From the NCBI RefSeq assembly GCF_026151205.1, contig NC_087075.1, positions 3,014,359 through 3,074,358 on the forward strand: a stretch of DNA of 60,000 nt, written 5' to 3'. This DNA comes from Bolinopsis microptera. Its lineage: Eukaryota > Ctenophora > Tentaculata > Lobata > Bolinopsidae. Positions 46,301 to 58,100 of the stretch are shown piece by piece. The position numbers and the translations under genes were made by a program. The notes beneath the pieces are model-generated. The model was not told where the DNA came from. It was given only the letters and a program-made list of their open reading frames with translations, and searched no databases. Each line of letters starts with the position of its first letter. The first letter of the stretch is position 1.

Positions 46301-49300
46301 TCCGCCAAGCACTCCGCCGGAGTCCGCGGCGGACCGGAGTCCGCCTAGTGGCTTAGTCCGCGGCGGACACTCCGCCGAGCCGCCGCGGAGCCGCTCGGAG
46401 TCCGCGGCGGACTTTAAAGTCCGCTCGGAGTCCGCTCGGCTCCGCTCGGAGTCCGCCAAAATGTACTCGAGTCCAGTGTAAATACATTTTGGCGGAGCAC
46501 CGCCGGAGTCCGCTCGGAGTCCGCTCGGAGTCCGGCGGCTCCGCCGCGGACTCTACTCCGCGACGGATAGTGCCTTGTTAACAATTCTTACCACATTTTG
46601 TTCTCCCTGAGCTTCGTTCCTGGCCAAGTTCACAAGCTGTACACAAGGCTGCTCCTTCTGAACTGATTGTGTTATCAGGACATTCTTTACACGTCGTGTT
46701 CATCTTAATGCTCTTGTAGCTTCCAGCTGGACATGGCTCTGAAGAATTAGGAAATCTTTAAGCAGAAATTCGTTTGAACTACCTTTTTAAGAGGTCATTG
46801 TGAGTACCAATATCCTCGTTTTTCATTCTATGGCACAGTTAACTAAAATTTAAAACATAACAATAATATTAAATATAAGCTTTAAAGTTATCTTACCACA
46901 GGCTGTTTTGTCAGAGTTTGGTGTCAATCCAGCGTCACATGTCTCACAGCTTGTCATAGCATCATTCCGATATGCTCCTTCTCCGCACGGCTCTGGAATT
47001 ATAACGTTATAACTGGCAAATCGTAATGGAATATAAGAAAATCGTTATTATATAAGTACAGTTCAGATGTTTTACAATAACATTATTTAAACAATATGTG
47101 ACAAATTAAATATCCACATATTCCACGGTTTTTCGAAGAAATTATTGCCACCCAGACTCTTACGCCCTTACGGTTGTTGTCTTTTCGTACCACAAATTTG
47201 CCTCCTTGATTTTTAGCCCTATCTGGCGCCTTATATTATAGATATAAATCTCAGCTCGGTTCTTGTTAACAATTCTTACCACATTTTGTTCTCCCTGAGT
47301 TTTGTTCCTTTCCAAGTTCACAAGTTGTACACAAGGCTGCTCCTTCTGAACTGATCGTGTTGTCAGGACATTCTTCACATGTGTTCATCTTAATGCTCTT
47401 GTAGAATCCAGCTGGACATGGCTCTGAAGAATTAGGAAATCTTTAAGCAGCAATTCGTTTGAACTACCTTATTAAGAAGTTATTTCGAGTACCAATATCC
47501 TCGGTTTTCATTCTTTAGCACAGTTAATTCAAATTTAAAACATAACAATAATATTAAATATAAGCTTAAGTTATCTTACCACAGGCTGTTTTGTCAGAGT
47601 TTGGTGTCAATCCAGCGTCACATGTCTCACAGCTTGTCATAGCATCATTCCGATATTTTCCTTCTCCACACGGCTCTGGGATTATAACGTTATAACTGGC
47701 AAATCGTAATGGAATATAAGAAAATCGTTATTATATAAGTACAGTTCAGATGTTTTACAATAATATTAGATAAACAATATGTGACAAATTAAATATCCAC
47801 ATATTCCACAGTTTTTCGAGGAAATTATTGCAACCCAGACTCTTACGCCCTTACGGTTCTTGTCTTTTCGTACCACAAATTTGCCTTCTTGATTCTTAGC
47901 CCTATCTGGCGCCTTATCCTTATCCCGTCTTAACCCCTACCATATCTTTACCCATCTATATAGATATAATCATCTTAGCTCGGTCCTTGTTAACAATTCT
48001 TACCACATTCTGTTCTCCCTGAGTTTCGTTCCTGGCCAAGTTCACAAGTTGTACACAAGGCTGCTCCTTCTGAACTGATCGTGTTATCAAGACATTCTTC
48101 ACATGTGTTCATGTCAATGTTCTTGTAGCTTCCAGCTGGACACTCAGCTGATAAATAAGGAAATAGTAAGAGAAAAATGAGCTACAAATGTTAAAAATGT
48201 GAATAATGCAGAATACCATGAATTACTCTCTGGTCTTCAGATAAGAATCCTTACCACACGCAGTTCTCCCTGAGTTTCGTTCCTGGCCAAGTTCACAAGT
48301 TGTACACAAGGCTGCTCCTTCTGAACTGATCATGTTATCAGGACATTCTTCACACGTGTTCATATTAATGTTCTTGTAGCTTCCAGCTGGACACTCAGCT
48401 GATAAATAAGGAAATAGTAAGAGAAAAATGAGCTACAAATGTTGAAAATGTGAATAATGCAGAATACCTACCATGAATTACTCTCTGGTCTTCAGATAAG
48501 AATCCTTACCACATTCTGTTCTCCCTGAGTTTCGTTCCTGGCCAAGTTCACAAGTTGTACACAAGGCTGCTTCTTCTGAACTGATCATGTTATCAGGACA
48601 TTCTTCACATGTGTTCATGTCAATGTTCTTGTAGCTTCCAGCTGGACACTCAGCTGATAAATAAGGAAATAGTAAGAGAAAAATGAGCTACAAATGTTTA
48701 AAAAATTCAATAATGCAGAATACCATGAATTACTCTCTGGTCTTCAGATAAGAATCCTTACCACACGCAGTTCTCCCTGAGTTTCGTTCCTGGCCAAGTT
48801 CACAAGTTGTACACAAGGCTGCTCCTTCTAAACTGATCATGTTATCAGGACATTCTTCACATGTGTTCATGTCAATGTTCTTATAGCTTCCAGCTGGACA
48901 CTCAGCTGATAAATAAGGAAATAGTAAGAGAAAAATGAGCTACAAATGTTAAAAATGTCAATAATGCAGAATACCATGAATTACTCTCTGGTCTTCAGAT
49001 AAGAATCCTTACCACACGCAGTTCTCCCTGAGTTTCGTTCCTGGCCAAGTTCACAAGTTGTACACAAGGCTGCTCCTTCTAAACTGATCATGTTATCAGG
49101 ACATTCTTCACACGTGTTCATATTAATGTTCTTGTAGCTTCCAGCTGGACATGGCTCTGAAGAATTAGAAAATAGTAAGAGAAAAATGAGCTACAAATGT
49201 TAAAAAATTCAATAATGCAGAATATCATGAATTACTCTCTGGTCTTCAGATAAGAATCCTTACCACACGCAGTTCTCCCTGAGTTTCGTTCCTGGCCAAG

Positions 49301-49874
49301 TTCACAAGTTGTACACAAGGCTGATCTTTCTGAATTGATCATGTTATCAGGACATTCTTCACATGTGTTCATGTCAATGTTCTTGTAGCTTCCAGCTGGA
49401 CATGGCTCTGAAGAATTAGAAAATCTTTAAGCAGCAATTCGTTTGAACTACCTTATTAAGAAGTTATTGTGAGTACCAATATCCTCGGTTTTCATTCTAT
49501 AGCACAGTTAATTCAAATTTAAAACATAACAATAATATCAAATATAAGCTTTAAAGTTATCTTACCACAGGCTGTTTTGTCAGAGTTTGGTGTCAATCCA
49601 GCGTCACATGTCTCACAGCTTGTCATAGCATCATTCCGATATGTTCCTTCTCCACACGGCTCTGGAATTACAATGTTACTAGTGTTACCCGTGCCTACGG
49701 TCGGGACTTCACTATTGTAGTTGAAATGCAAAAGTATAAACCTGGGCAGTATCTAGATAGCCCGATTATATTTGAAAACACGCAAATTTCCGCGTGTTTT
49801 ATCGAAACTGTAAGTGTTCTCTTCACATTCCTGACATCCATCGTTAGTCATGTAGTTTCCAGCGGAGCAAGGGG
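40183..49874 (-). CDS. GCC2_GCC3/Sushi modular gene, left arm of inverted duplication
   Basis: A probably secreted or extracellular modular protein made of GCC2_GCC3 (ephrin-receptor-like) cysteine modules. All clear exons are phase 1-1. In transcript order: partial 49790-49874; A exon 49566-49661; six B exons 49264-49407, 49013-49156, 48762-48905, 48510-48653, 48255-48398, 48004-48147; A 47580-47675; B 47280-47423; A 46897-46992; B 46592-46738 (147 nt); A 42634-42729; Sushi 42212-42406; frameshifted exon 40183-40384. A exons (96 nt) read PCGEGTYRNDAMTSCETCDA. B exons (144 nt) read CPAGSYKNIDMNTCEECPDN, then SSEGAALCTTCELG. SVEP1- and SCUBE-type proteins carry such modules. Signal peptide and first exons are not found. 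The last exon's damage and a 3.5-kb insertion make function doubtful. Confidence 0.8.
40440..42110. other. Segment shared inverted with 58875-59590
   Basis: 40440-40665 and about 41490-42110 recur inverted at about 59415-59590 and 58875-59290. The core 40670-41480, with a transposase relic, has no match in the right arm. Several nested inverted words around GATCATTATGAGCC (near 41950 and 42040) hint at an old TIR element. Confidence 0.6.
40775..41148 (+). pseudogene. DDE_1 (pogo/Tigger-type) transposase C-terminal relic
   Basis: The frame reads NIVHELVPANMTNLFQPLDI then TVNRVSKDIVRRCY, the conserved 'vPaN.T...QPlDv..n..fK' block of DDE_1 transposases. After a frameshift it continues PLHAEWLVKVNTEMQDRG and ITDAL, the usual tail block, ending at TGA 41146-41148. 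One in-frame TAG and one frameshift show it is dead. Confidence 0.65.
42212..42406 (-). CDS. Sushi (CCP)-like exon of the left-arm gene
   Basis: 195-nt phase 1-1 exon with acceptor TATATCTGCAG and donor GTATTG. It encodes VSCTGLKAEW, then VVPGTVVEVTCLESGAINKG, then NSEVTCISGTEF and EPEC. Four cysteines in the Sushi order and a G.V...C..G pattern support a complement-control module. It directly follows the A exon 42634-42729. Its right-arm counterpart is mostly deleted. Confidence 0.75.
43109..43200. mobile_element. 92-bp mini-element, TTAC...GTAA, 9-bp TSD
   Basis: TTACTGGGCCGCGCTCAGCC to GGGGTCCTCAGGTAA, flanked by CCGGACTCC on both sides (43100-43108 and 43201-43209). The opposite arm of the host fold-back element near 46520 keeps the empty site. 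Confidence 0.85.
44330..44527 (+). pseudogene. Fragment of a repeated invertebrate reverse-transcriptase-family protein
   Basis: The frame WVKDIEKLFTFAADEPQALA, then NCRWQYLQRTVPNIAELFRP and LIPALVGR, matches from memory a segment common in multicopy RT proteins of cnidarians (W..ev..La.ia...P.aA..a...G...kW.yl.Rt.p......PLE...r...iPal.GR). The fragment at 15615-15865 looks like the C-terminus of the same kind of protein. Confidence 0.45.
45468..45541. mobile_element. 74-bp mini-element, TTAC...GTAA
   Basis: TTACCTGAGGACCCCAGG to GCGGCCCAGTAA, flanked by CTGCAAGC on both sides (8 to 9 bases depending on how the boundary A is assigned). The second fold-back element at 53509-53530 has the empty site CTACTGCAAGCGAGAGG. 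Confidence 0.85.
48004..49407 (-). repeat. Six tandem B exons, 251-255-bp period
   Basis: Six successive 144-nt B exons start at 48004, 48255, 48510, 48762, 49013 and 49264, each with about 110 bases of near-identical intron (GTAAGGATTCTTATCTGAAG-type donor side). The copies differ mainly by ACAGAATG/ACTGCGTG at the exon end and by the first codon. Confidence 0.9.
49790..49874 (-). pseudogene. Truncated 5'-most module exon of the left-arm gene
   Basis: After acceptor TTCGTTCAG the frame reads PCSAGNYMTNDGCQECEENT, a further GCC2_GCC3 start in phase 1, then runs into a stop without its second cysteine half or a clear donor. This may be where the inverted duplication breaks. Confidence 0.5.
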
Positions 49875-50492
49875 CTGAACGAATTTATTGCTAATAATTG
49901 GACCATAATTGGTTGCCAAAACAATTTGACAATACACTATGGAGTATTCAAATAGCATGGCTCCTTGATAGCACAGATTTTAGATAGTCGTGGGTCTGAA
50001 AAAATGTCCGTCTATAAAACTTCCGCCCATGGGTTTGAGATCTGAAAATGTCCACTAGAAACAAATTTGGAGGGGGGGGGTGGGTCCTTGATTACGGTTG
50101 ATTAAGGAGGGCGGGAGGGGGGAAACTTGCTAAAATATTGATGACGTACTATGTAAACAACCCTCTAAGGTTAGAAGTCGATCTGGCAAGGAAGTAGAAC
50201 ATAACAGATGAGTCGTTGTATGTGCGCTTATAGGTGTTATAGTGATCGGGAAGGAAGTATGAACTGTAGGATAGAAATCGCTAGGTGAAGTTAGCGATTA
50301 GTGTAATGCTAGATATATATAATATGGGGTGATTGGTTCTAAAGCTTACATGTACGGGACAAACTCGTGACATAGAGCTATCCCTGATTCCTGATAAGTG
50401 TCCAATTGTAGTGGTAATGACGACCCATAAGGCTCCGAATTGAAGAGGATTCAGCTGCCCAGTATTACTGTCACGCTTAACACAAATCGTAA
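49875..50492. other. Spacer between the inverted arms, left part
   Basis: No coding sequence seen. Contains short G-runs near 50070-50130. This and the next features up to about 51590 form the unique centre of the inverted duplication, where any divergent promoters would lie. Confidence 0.5.
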
Positions 50493-50945
50493 GGGGCCAT
50501 CTATATCTACTTAGGACGTCCCGACCAATAGAGGATGGGGTGGGGAGGTGCTTTTGGAATTTCGGACAAATCCGGGCAGGGGAGGGAGGATTTCTGATTT
50601 TGGCAGAATTAACGAAAAAGTCCCCATTTATGTCAACTCTTTGACACTAATTACTCTGTAAGTCTAAGAATCCCCTGAATTTTGACAGGATCGACGATAT
50701 CGACGTTTCGGCAACAGGCCTTTGTCATGGATCGACCCACTCATAACTTCATAAGAGCGAAGAAAGATTTAACACTACACATTTTATTAACAAGGAATTT
50801 GAGATGATTTATTGTACTCATAGAAAGTAGCTGGAAATCCGGAGTCCGGGGGATGGGGTGGTTTTGAAAAGTCGGACATACCCGACAGGGGGAGGGGGTG
50901 GTAAAAAATCTGCGATTTGGCGGCCCGTCCTAATTAGATGGCCCC
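50493..50945. mobile_element. 453-bp MITE, TIR GGGGCCATCTA, TSD TAA
   Basis: GGGGCCATCTATATCTACTT at the left and TAATTAGATGGCCCC at the right are inverted. TAA flanks both ends. The arms also share inverted purine-rich blocks (GATGGGGTGG near 50535 and 50850). No coding frame. Confidence 0.75.
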
Positions 50946-51053
50946 TAATACTTCAGCCAGTCATCAACACGATCTAGAAAGATACAGATTAACAATAAGG
51001 CACACGCATAAGTCGTGCTCACGTCACAAATGACAAGAGGGTGGATGAATTAA

Positions 51054-51330
51054 GGTAACCAGTAAACAGTAACCAGTAACCAGTAACCAGTAACCAGTAA
51101 CTCATAACGCAGTTAACCAGTAACCCTAAACAACATAACAATAACCACCAGTAACCTTAACCACAAGTAGGAAGTAACCAGTATCCAGGAACCACAAGTA
51201 TGAAGTAACCAGTAACCTATAACCAGTTTATCATAACCAACAGTAACAAGAACCACATAACCAGTAACCCACAAGTAACCAGTAACCAGTCACCAGTAAC
51301 CATTAGTAACCACAGTAACCAGAAACGACA
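51054..51330. repeat. (AGTAACC)n microsatellite
   Basis: Heptamer AGTAACC and close variants repeat for about 270 bases, cleanest at 51060-51105. The 51331-51590 stretch after it has no recognised feature. Confidence 0.85.
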
Positions 51331-51589
51331 TACTGGTTACAGTGTTTACCGTCCGATCACTTCGCAGGAAAGTTATCGTGCTTCCTAAGCTCATAACACA
51401 CTCGTGAACCACTCATAAATCTGAATGTAATGACTTGAGTACTAAGCAATACAATCACTTGCACAGTGCACAGGAGGTGAGTAAAAGCCCTGTGTAAGTG
51501 TTGTAAGTGAAACGCTCTGTCAACCACAATAAATCTGTACACTTGTGCAAGCGATAGCATTATCGAAATTTAAGTACCAAAGGATATTG

Positions 51590-52170
51590 GTATAACAAAA
51601 AAATTTCTTAGAAAATAACATAACTTAAAACGAATTGTGCTTAAAGATTTTTTAAATTTTTTTCGGGAGCCATGTCCAGCGGGGAAGCTACAAAAAAATT
51701 TTGGCAGAAACATGTAAATTTTTCCCTGATAACACGACCCGTTTAAAAGGAGAAAGCCTTGTGTACAACTTGTAAAACTTGGCCAGGAACGAAAATCAGG
51801 AGAAAAAAAATTTTTTTGGTGGTAAGAATTGTTAAAAAGGGGGACCGAGCGATTTGGAATTATTATATAGAGGGGAAAAAAGGGAGGGGGGTGGGGTTAA
51901 GACGGGAAAAGGGGTAAGGCCCCAGATGGGGACAAAGAATGGCACTATCCGTCCGGAGTCGAGTCCGCGGCGGAGCCCCCGGGGCCTTTTCCGAGCGGAC
52001 TCGGCGGTGCTCCCAAAATGTATTTCCAGGGACTCGAGAAACATTTTGGCGGACCCCGAGCGGACCCGACCCGGACCCCGAGCGGATTTTAAAAGTCCGC
52101 CGGGGGGGGGGGGGGTTTTTTTGGGGGGGGGGAGGGGCCCTCCGGGGGCGGCCCCGGCGGAGTGTCCGCC
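51590..52170. other. Probable low-quality assembled sequence
   Basis: Compared with clean copies of the same B exon, intron and fold-back end, this stretch has inflated homopolymers (AAAAAAAATTTTTTT, runs of 10-14 G) and lost bases. The errors stop abruptly near 52170, inside the fold-back arm. Frames here should not be trusted. Confidence 0.7.
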
Positions 52171-55100
52171 GCGGACTAAGCCACTATGCGGACTCCAGTC
52201 CGCCGCGGACTCCGGCGGAGTGCTTGGCGGACTCCGCCGGACCTCTCCGCCAGACTTGAATCCGGCGGAGTCCGGCGGAGCTTGGCGGAGTCCGCCAGCT
52301 CGGCGGACTCCGCTCGGAGTCCGCCGGACTCCAACAGAGTCCACTGACTTCCGACCTCCGTCTTCCGACCCTCGGCTAAATTTGTCACGTGACATACAAC
52401 ATAGCATTTTGCAACATTGTGGTCAGATGAAAAGGTCGCTAGTGATAAACCTTAACCATTACCCTCACAATGTCAATAGTGTACAACTCTAGTCCTAACT
52501 TTGACCCTATAATGTATAAACGTTGACCCTAACCCTCCACCAAACCGTCCGCAGCGAAATATCAATGTCATTGACTGGTCACATGACCAAAACAATTTTT
52601 GTCATATTATCTCATATGGGGAAGCGTTTTTAGCAAGCAAAAATACGTCGACCATCACAGGACGACGCCAGCCAGCACTCTCTACGCTCTTCGAGCCCCG
52701 ATCGTCCTGTGACGAAGAAAGGACGAAGCCTGAGGTCCTCAGGTAACATCGACCACCGATTGAAAATTCAAAGATTTTTTGACATAAAGGTCAAATGTAA
52801 AACTAAAATCTTGATGTTGATTGATTGACGACGTCAATTTTTGAGCACAGCGCGAGCGCATATTGCGGAAAAGGACCGCGTAGCTAGTCAAGATGTTGAT
52901 AAATATTTGGCTTGTGGCGCGATGTGTTGCTCTAACTATAGCCCTCCCGCTTGCAGTAGCGCGCGACCGCCGGAGGCGGAAATGACCTGGTTAGCTAGGT
53001 AAACGCGATGTGCCTTGTAGGATGAAATCCTACTAGCTGACGCCATTCGCAGCTGTGCTGCTCGCTGTACGTCAGCGATCGAAATTTATACGCGTATCCC
53101 CCGTTAAGATGTGCCACTCGACGCGCCCACACAATTTTTTTCGTTGCTCGTCGCACGTCGACGAACAACGAAGCTCGTTGCGACGCGCCGCGCAATGAGC
53201 TGCCAGGCTAGGACATCGTCCTGGTCCAACAAATTTTGGCGAGCGATTTTCTCCAAAAATTTAATGAGGGCGTCGACGTGCGACGAGCAACGAGAAAAAT
53301 TGCGTGGCGCGTCGGGTGGCACATCTTAACGGGTGATACGCGTATAAATTTCGATCGCTGACGTACAGCGAACATCACAGCTGCGAGTGGCGTCAGCTAG
53401 TAGGATTTCATTTTACAATGCAAGGCACATCGCTTTCATTTAGCTAACCAGGTGCTTTCGCGCCGCTGCGGGCGTGCTTGTTCCACAAGTCATTTCCGGC
53501 GGTCGCGCGCTACTGCAAGCGAGAGGGCTATAGTTAGAGCAACACATCGCGCCACAAGCCAAATATTTATCAACATCTTGACTAGCTACGCGGTCCTTTT
53601 CCGCATGCGCTCGCGCTGTGCTCAAAAATTGACGTCGTCAATCAATCAGCATCAAGATTTTAGTTTTACATTTGACCTTTATGTCAAAAAATCTTTGAAT
53701 TTTCAATCGGTGGTCGATGTTACCTGAGGACCTCAGGCTTCGTCCTTACTTCGTCACAGGACGATCGGGGCTCGAAGAGCGTAGAGAGTGCTGGCTGGCG
53801 TCGTCCTGTGATGGTCGACGTATTTTTGCTTGCTGGGATCCGGCCGAATGACGCTACATGCAACGTGTAGGGTAAAACTAAAAACGCTTCCCCATGTTTG
53901 ATAATATGACAAAAATTGTTTTGGTCACGTGACCAGTCAATGACATTGATATTTCGCTGCGGACGGTTTGGTGGAGGGTTAGGGTCAACGTTTATACATT
54001 ATAGGGTCAAAGTTAGGACTAGAGTTGTACACCATTGACATTGTGAGGGTAATGGTTAAGGTTTATCACTAGCGACCTTTTCATCTGACCACAATATTGC
54101 AAAATGCTATGTTGTATGTCACGTGACAAATTTAGCCGAGGGTCGGAAGACGGAGGTCGGAAGTCAGTGGACTCTGTTGGAGTCCGGCGGACTCCGAGCG
54201 GAGTCCGCCGAGCTGGCGGACTCCGCCAAGCTCCGCTGGACTCCGCCGGATTCAAGTCTGGCGGAGAGGTCCGGCGGAGTCCGCCAAGCACTCCGCCGGG
54301 GTCCGCGGCGGACCGGAGTCCGCCTAGTGGCTTAGTCCGCGGCGGACACTCCGCCGAGCCGCCGCGGAGCCGCTCGGAGTCCGCGGCGGACTTTAAAGTC
54401 CGCTCGGAGTCCGCTCGGCTCCGCTCGGAGTCCGCCAAAATGTACTCGAGTCCACTGTAAATACATTTTGGCGGAGCACCGCCGGAGTCCGCTCGGAGTC
54501 CGCTCGAAGTCCGGCGGCTCCGCCGCGGACTCGACTCCGCGACGGATAGTGCCCTAAGAATCAAGAAGGCAAATTAATGGTGCGAAAAGACAAGAACTGT
54601 TAGGGCGTAAGAGTCTGGGTTGCAATAATGTCGTCGAAAAACTGTGGAATATGTGGATATTTAATTTGTCACATACCTAGTGTTTAAATAATGTTATTGT
54701 AAAACATCTGAATTGTACTTAAATATAATAACAATTTTCTTATCTTCCACTAAGATTTGCCAGTTGTAACGTTATAATTTCAGAGCTGTGTGGAGAAGGA
54801 ACATATCGGAATGATGCTATGACAAGCTGCGAGACATGTGATGCTGGATTGACACCAAACTCTGACAAAACAGCCTGTGGTAAGATAACTTTAAGGGGGG
54901 GGGGGGGGGGGGGGGGGGGGTTCACCCTGATTTTTTTGTGAAACTTGGTTTCGAGATAGCAGTTGACCAACAAACTAGGACCAGTGACCGAACTTTTGAG
55001 GGGGTCCCAAACCCCAACCGCCAAACGGTGTCCGCGGGGCAGCCACGCCCATATTTGGTCCAAATCAGGCCCAATTTAGCCAAATACCCTGAACATGCCC

Positions 55101-58100
55101 AAAATCCAGATTTTAGGTGCTCTACTTGTAGCTAGTGGTTCCCTGAATTCGTATATGAATTTTCATCAAAATTGGATAAAAATTTGCCGAGTTATGGGAT
55201 AAAAACCATATGCCCATGTTTGGGCATACGCACCAAATTTGATCGATTTTGGTCCATAAATTGGTCAAATATCAACATTTTTTAAAGAAATCAGCCTATA
55301 CTACACATTCTCTATGATTGTCAGCTCAATATCTACCTAACTGTGGATTCTGTGTTCAAATAATCGCAAAAAATGAACAAAATCGCCCATATCTCAGTTC
55401 GCGATATTTGCAAAATTGACTTCGCTCAAAACAATAGAACTCAATAGGGTTTCAATATTTTTTCATGAAATTTTCAGAATCAACGTAGAATTGTCTCATG
55501 ACCTTAAGTTTTGGGACAGAATTTTAAATTAGGCCTTTAAAAAAATTTGGCGGCCAAATTCCAAAATTTGCACTGCTAAATTTAGAATTTGGCCGCCAAA
55601 TTTTTTTATAATAATAATCAGTGTGTGTAGCTTACGTTGCCAGTGTGTGTAGCTTACGTTGCAATTATCGAGCTCTGTTATCTTTTGTAACTTTGCGATA
55701 AATTCAGTTTGCTGCTACCGCGTAGTAAGCCTTTGCGTGTGTATACTTGTACATTACTATACAATGTACACCACGGAGGATGATTTACATTTGACCCGAT
55801 CTCAGAAAAAACTCAAGGATTTCAACTATGAAGAAAAGGAAGATGTAGAGGGATGTGCTGATAAATGGTTCACTTCGATGGCAAGAGAACTGAAATTAGA
55901 AAACTTCGAAATTCGTGGAGATATGGACAAAGAAATACTCATGTCTCCGTCTATCTATAAAAGGTATATGGCAAACTGGGTTATGGAAGCAGCAGACCTC
56001 GTACGACGGCAGAGTAGTCAGATGAGCGCTATGATGGAAATCGTTGAGTGCCTCAAGACGGAAGCACTAGCAGACAAGGAAAAGATGGTCAGGTTGCAGG
56101 ACCAGTTGCTAGTGCAGAAGGACGAACAACTACAGTTGTTTAAGACGTCAGTTGAAGAGACAGTACAAACAACGGTGGAGACAGGGATTAAGAGCTACAG
56201 TGCCGCTGTACAAAAGAACAGCACAAATGGCGCGGTCTGCAACAGTAAAATTCTGAAGAATGTAATAAAGAGTGTGGCTGCAGAGGAGGACAGGAGCAAG
56301 AATCTGATAGTGTTTGGACTGAAAGAAGAGGATGGAGAACAGCTTCCAGCTCTGGTAACCGCAGTATTGGAGGAGATCGGGGAGAAACCTCATTTTGAAG
56401 CGACTAGAGTCGGCTGGAAGAGGCCAGGTATCACGGCTATCCGACCAGTCAAGATCACCGTCCCTAGCTCAACAGCAGTTCATCAGATTCTGATGAAAAC
56501 AGGGAGACTGAGGATGGCTGATGCACACAAAGATGTATGGATCTGTCCTGATAGATCCAGTGAAGAGCGTGCAGCAAGGAAGAACGTGGTAACTAACCTG
56601 AAGAAGAGGAGGGCTGAACAGACTCATCTCGACCACTACATCCGTAACGGGAAGGTCTGTAGCCGGGTTAAGAAGGCACCATGATGACGTAATTCATGTT
56701 TCTCGGACACCGATCAGTATAATATGTACTTGTAGGAATATTTTAAGAGTTTACGGACGTTATCTGTATTTGAGAGACAATTATATTATATAAATACATT
56801 ATTATTTGATTGTTTCACACTTTTCACGTTTCATAATTTTATTACTAGGTGGAGGTGATGTTATTGAGACTTTGGGCGGCCAAAAAACTCCTGTTCTGAA
56901 AGTTGTCCTCTGTACTTGTTTCACTGACCCACGCTTTTTAGCATTTATACATTTCGGCCCATTTTATATGTTTGTTCGAATTGCTGTACATTTGTATACT
57001 TGCTATTTTGTAAAAGTTTCAAATCAAAAAAAAATCAATAAAAAAATAAGGATAAGGCGCCAGATATGGCTTAGAATCAAAAAAACAAATTCGTGGTAGG
57101 GAAAGACAAGAACTGTAAGAGCCTGGGTGGCAATAATTTCGTCGAAAAACTGTGGAATATGTGGATATTTAATTTTTCAAATATTGTTTTGAATCAAATG
57201 TTATTGTAACACATCTAAAGTGTACTTAAGTACTTATAAAATGACGATTTTCTTATCTTCCACTACGATTTGCCTGTTATAACGTTATAATTCCAGAGCC
57301 GTGTGGAGAACGAACATATCGGAATGATGCTATGACAAGCTGTGAGACATGTGACGCTGGATTGATACCAAACTCTGACAAAACAGCCTGTGGTAAGATA
57401 ACTTTAAAGCTTATATCTAATATTATTGTTATGTTTTTAATTTGAATTAACTGTGCTATAGAATGAAAAACGAGGATATTGGTACTCACAATGACCTCTT
57501 AAAAAGGTAGTTCAAACGAATTGCTGCTTAAAGATTTCCTAATTCTTTAGAGTCATGTCCAGCTGGAAGCTACAAGAACATTGACATGAACACGTGTAAA
57601 GAATGTCCTGATAACACGATCAGTTCAGAAGGAGCAGCCTTGTGTACAACTTGTGAGAGAACAAAATGTGGTAAGAATTGTTAACAAGGACCGAGCTGAG
57701 ATGATTATATCTATATAGATGGGTATTGGGTAAAGATATGGTAGGGGTTAAGACGGGATAAGGATAAGGCGCCAGATAGGGCTAAGAATCAAGAAGGCAA
57801 ATTTATGGTACGAAAAGACAAGAACCATAAGGGCGTAAGAGTCTGGGTTGCAATAATTTCGTTGAAAAACTGTGGAATATGTGGATATTTAATTTATCAC
57901 ATATGTTTCTCTACTGTTATTGTGAAACATCTGAACTGTACTTACATAATAACGATTTTCTTAGCTTCCACTAAGATTTGCCAGTTATAACGTTATAATT
58001 CCAGAGCCGTGTGGAGAAGGAACATATCGGAATGATGCTATGACAAGCTGTGAGACATGTGACGCTGGATTGACACCAAACTCTGACAAAACAGCCTGTG

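Larger units (their letters stand above)
43061..46574. mobile_element. 3.5-kb GC-rich fold-back element, TIR GGCACTATCC, 8-bp TSD
   Basis: Begins GGCACTATCCGTCGCGGAGT and ends with its complement. TTGTTAAC lies directly outside both ends (43053-43060 and 46575-46582). Inverted arms of about 1 kb carry a dense array of CGGACTCCGAGCGG-like units, then GGTCACGTGACC, GGTGGAGGGTTAGGGTCAAC and a CCTGAGGTCCTCAGG palindrome. The middle holds a reverse-transcriptase-family fragment and two mini-elements. Many long frames through the arms are compositional and are not genes. It is inserted 17 bases after B exon 46592-46738, just past its donor. Confidence 0.85.
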
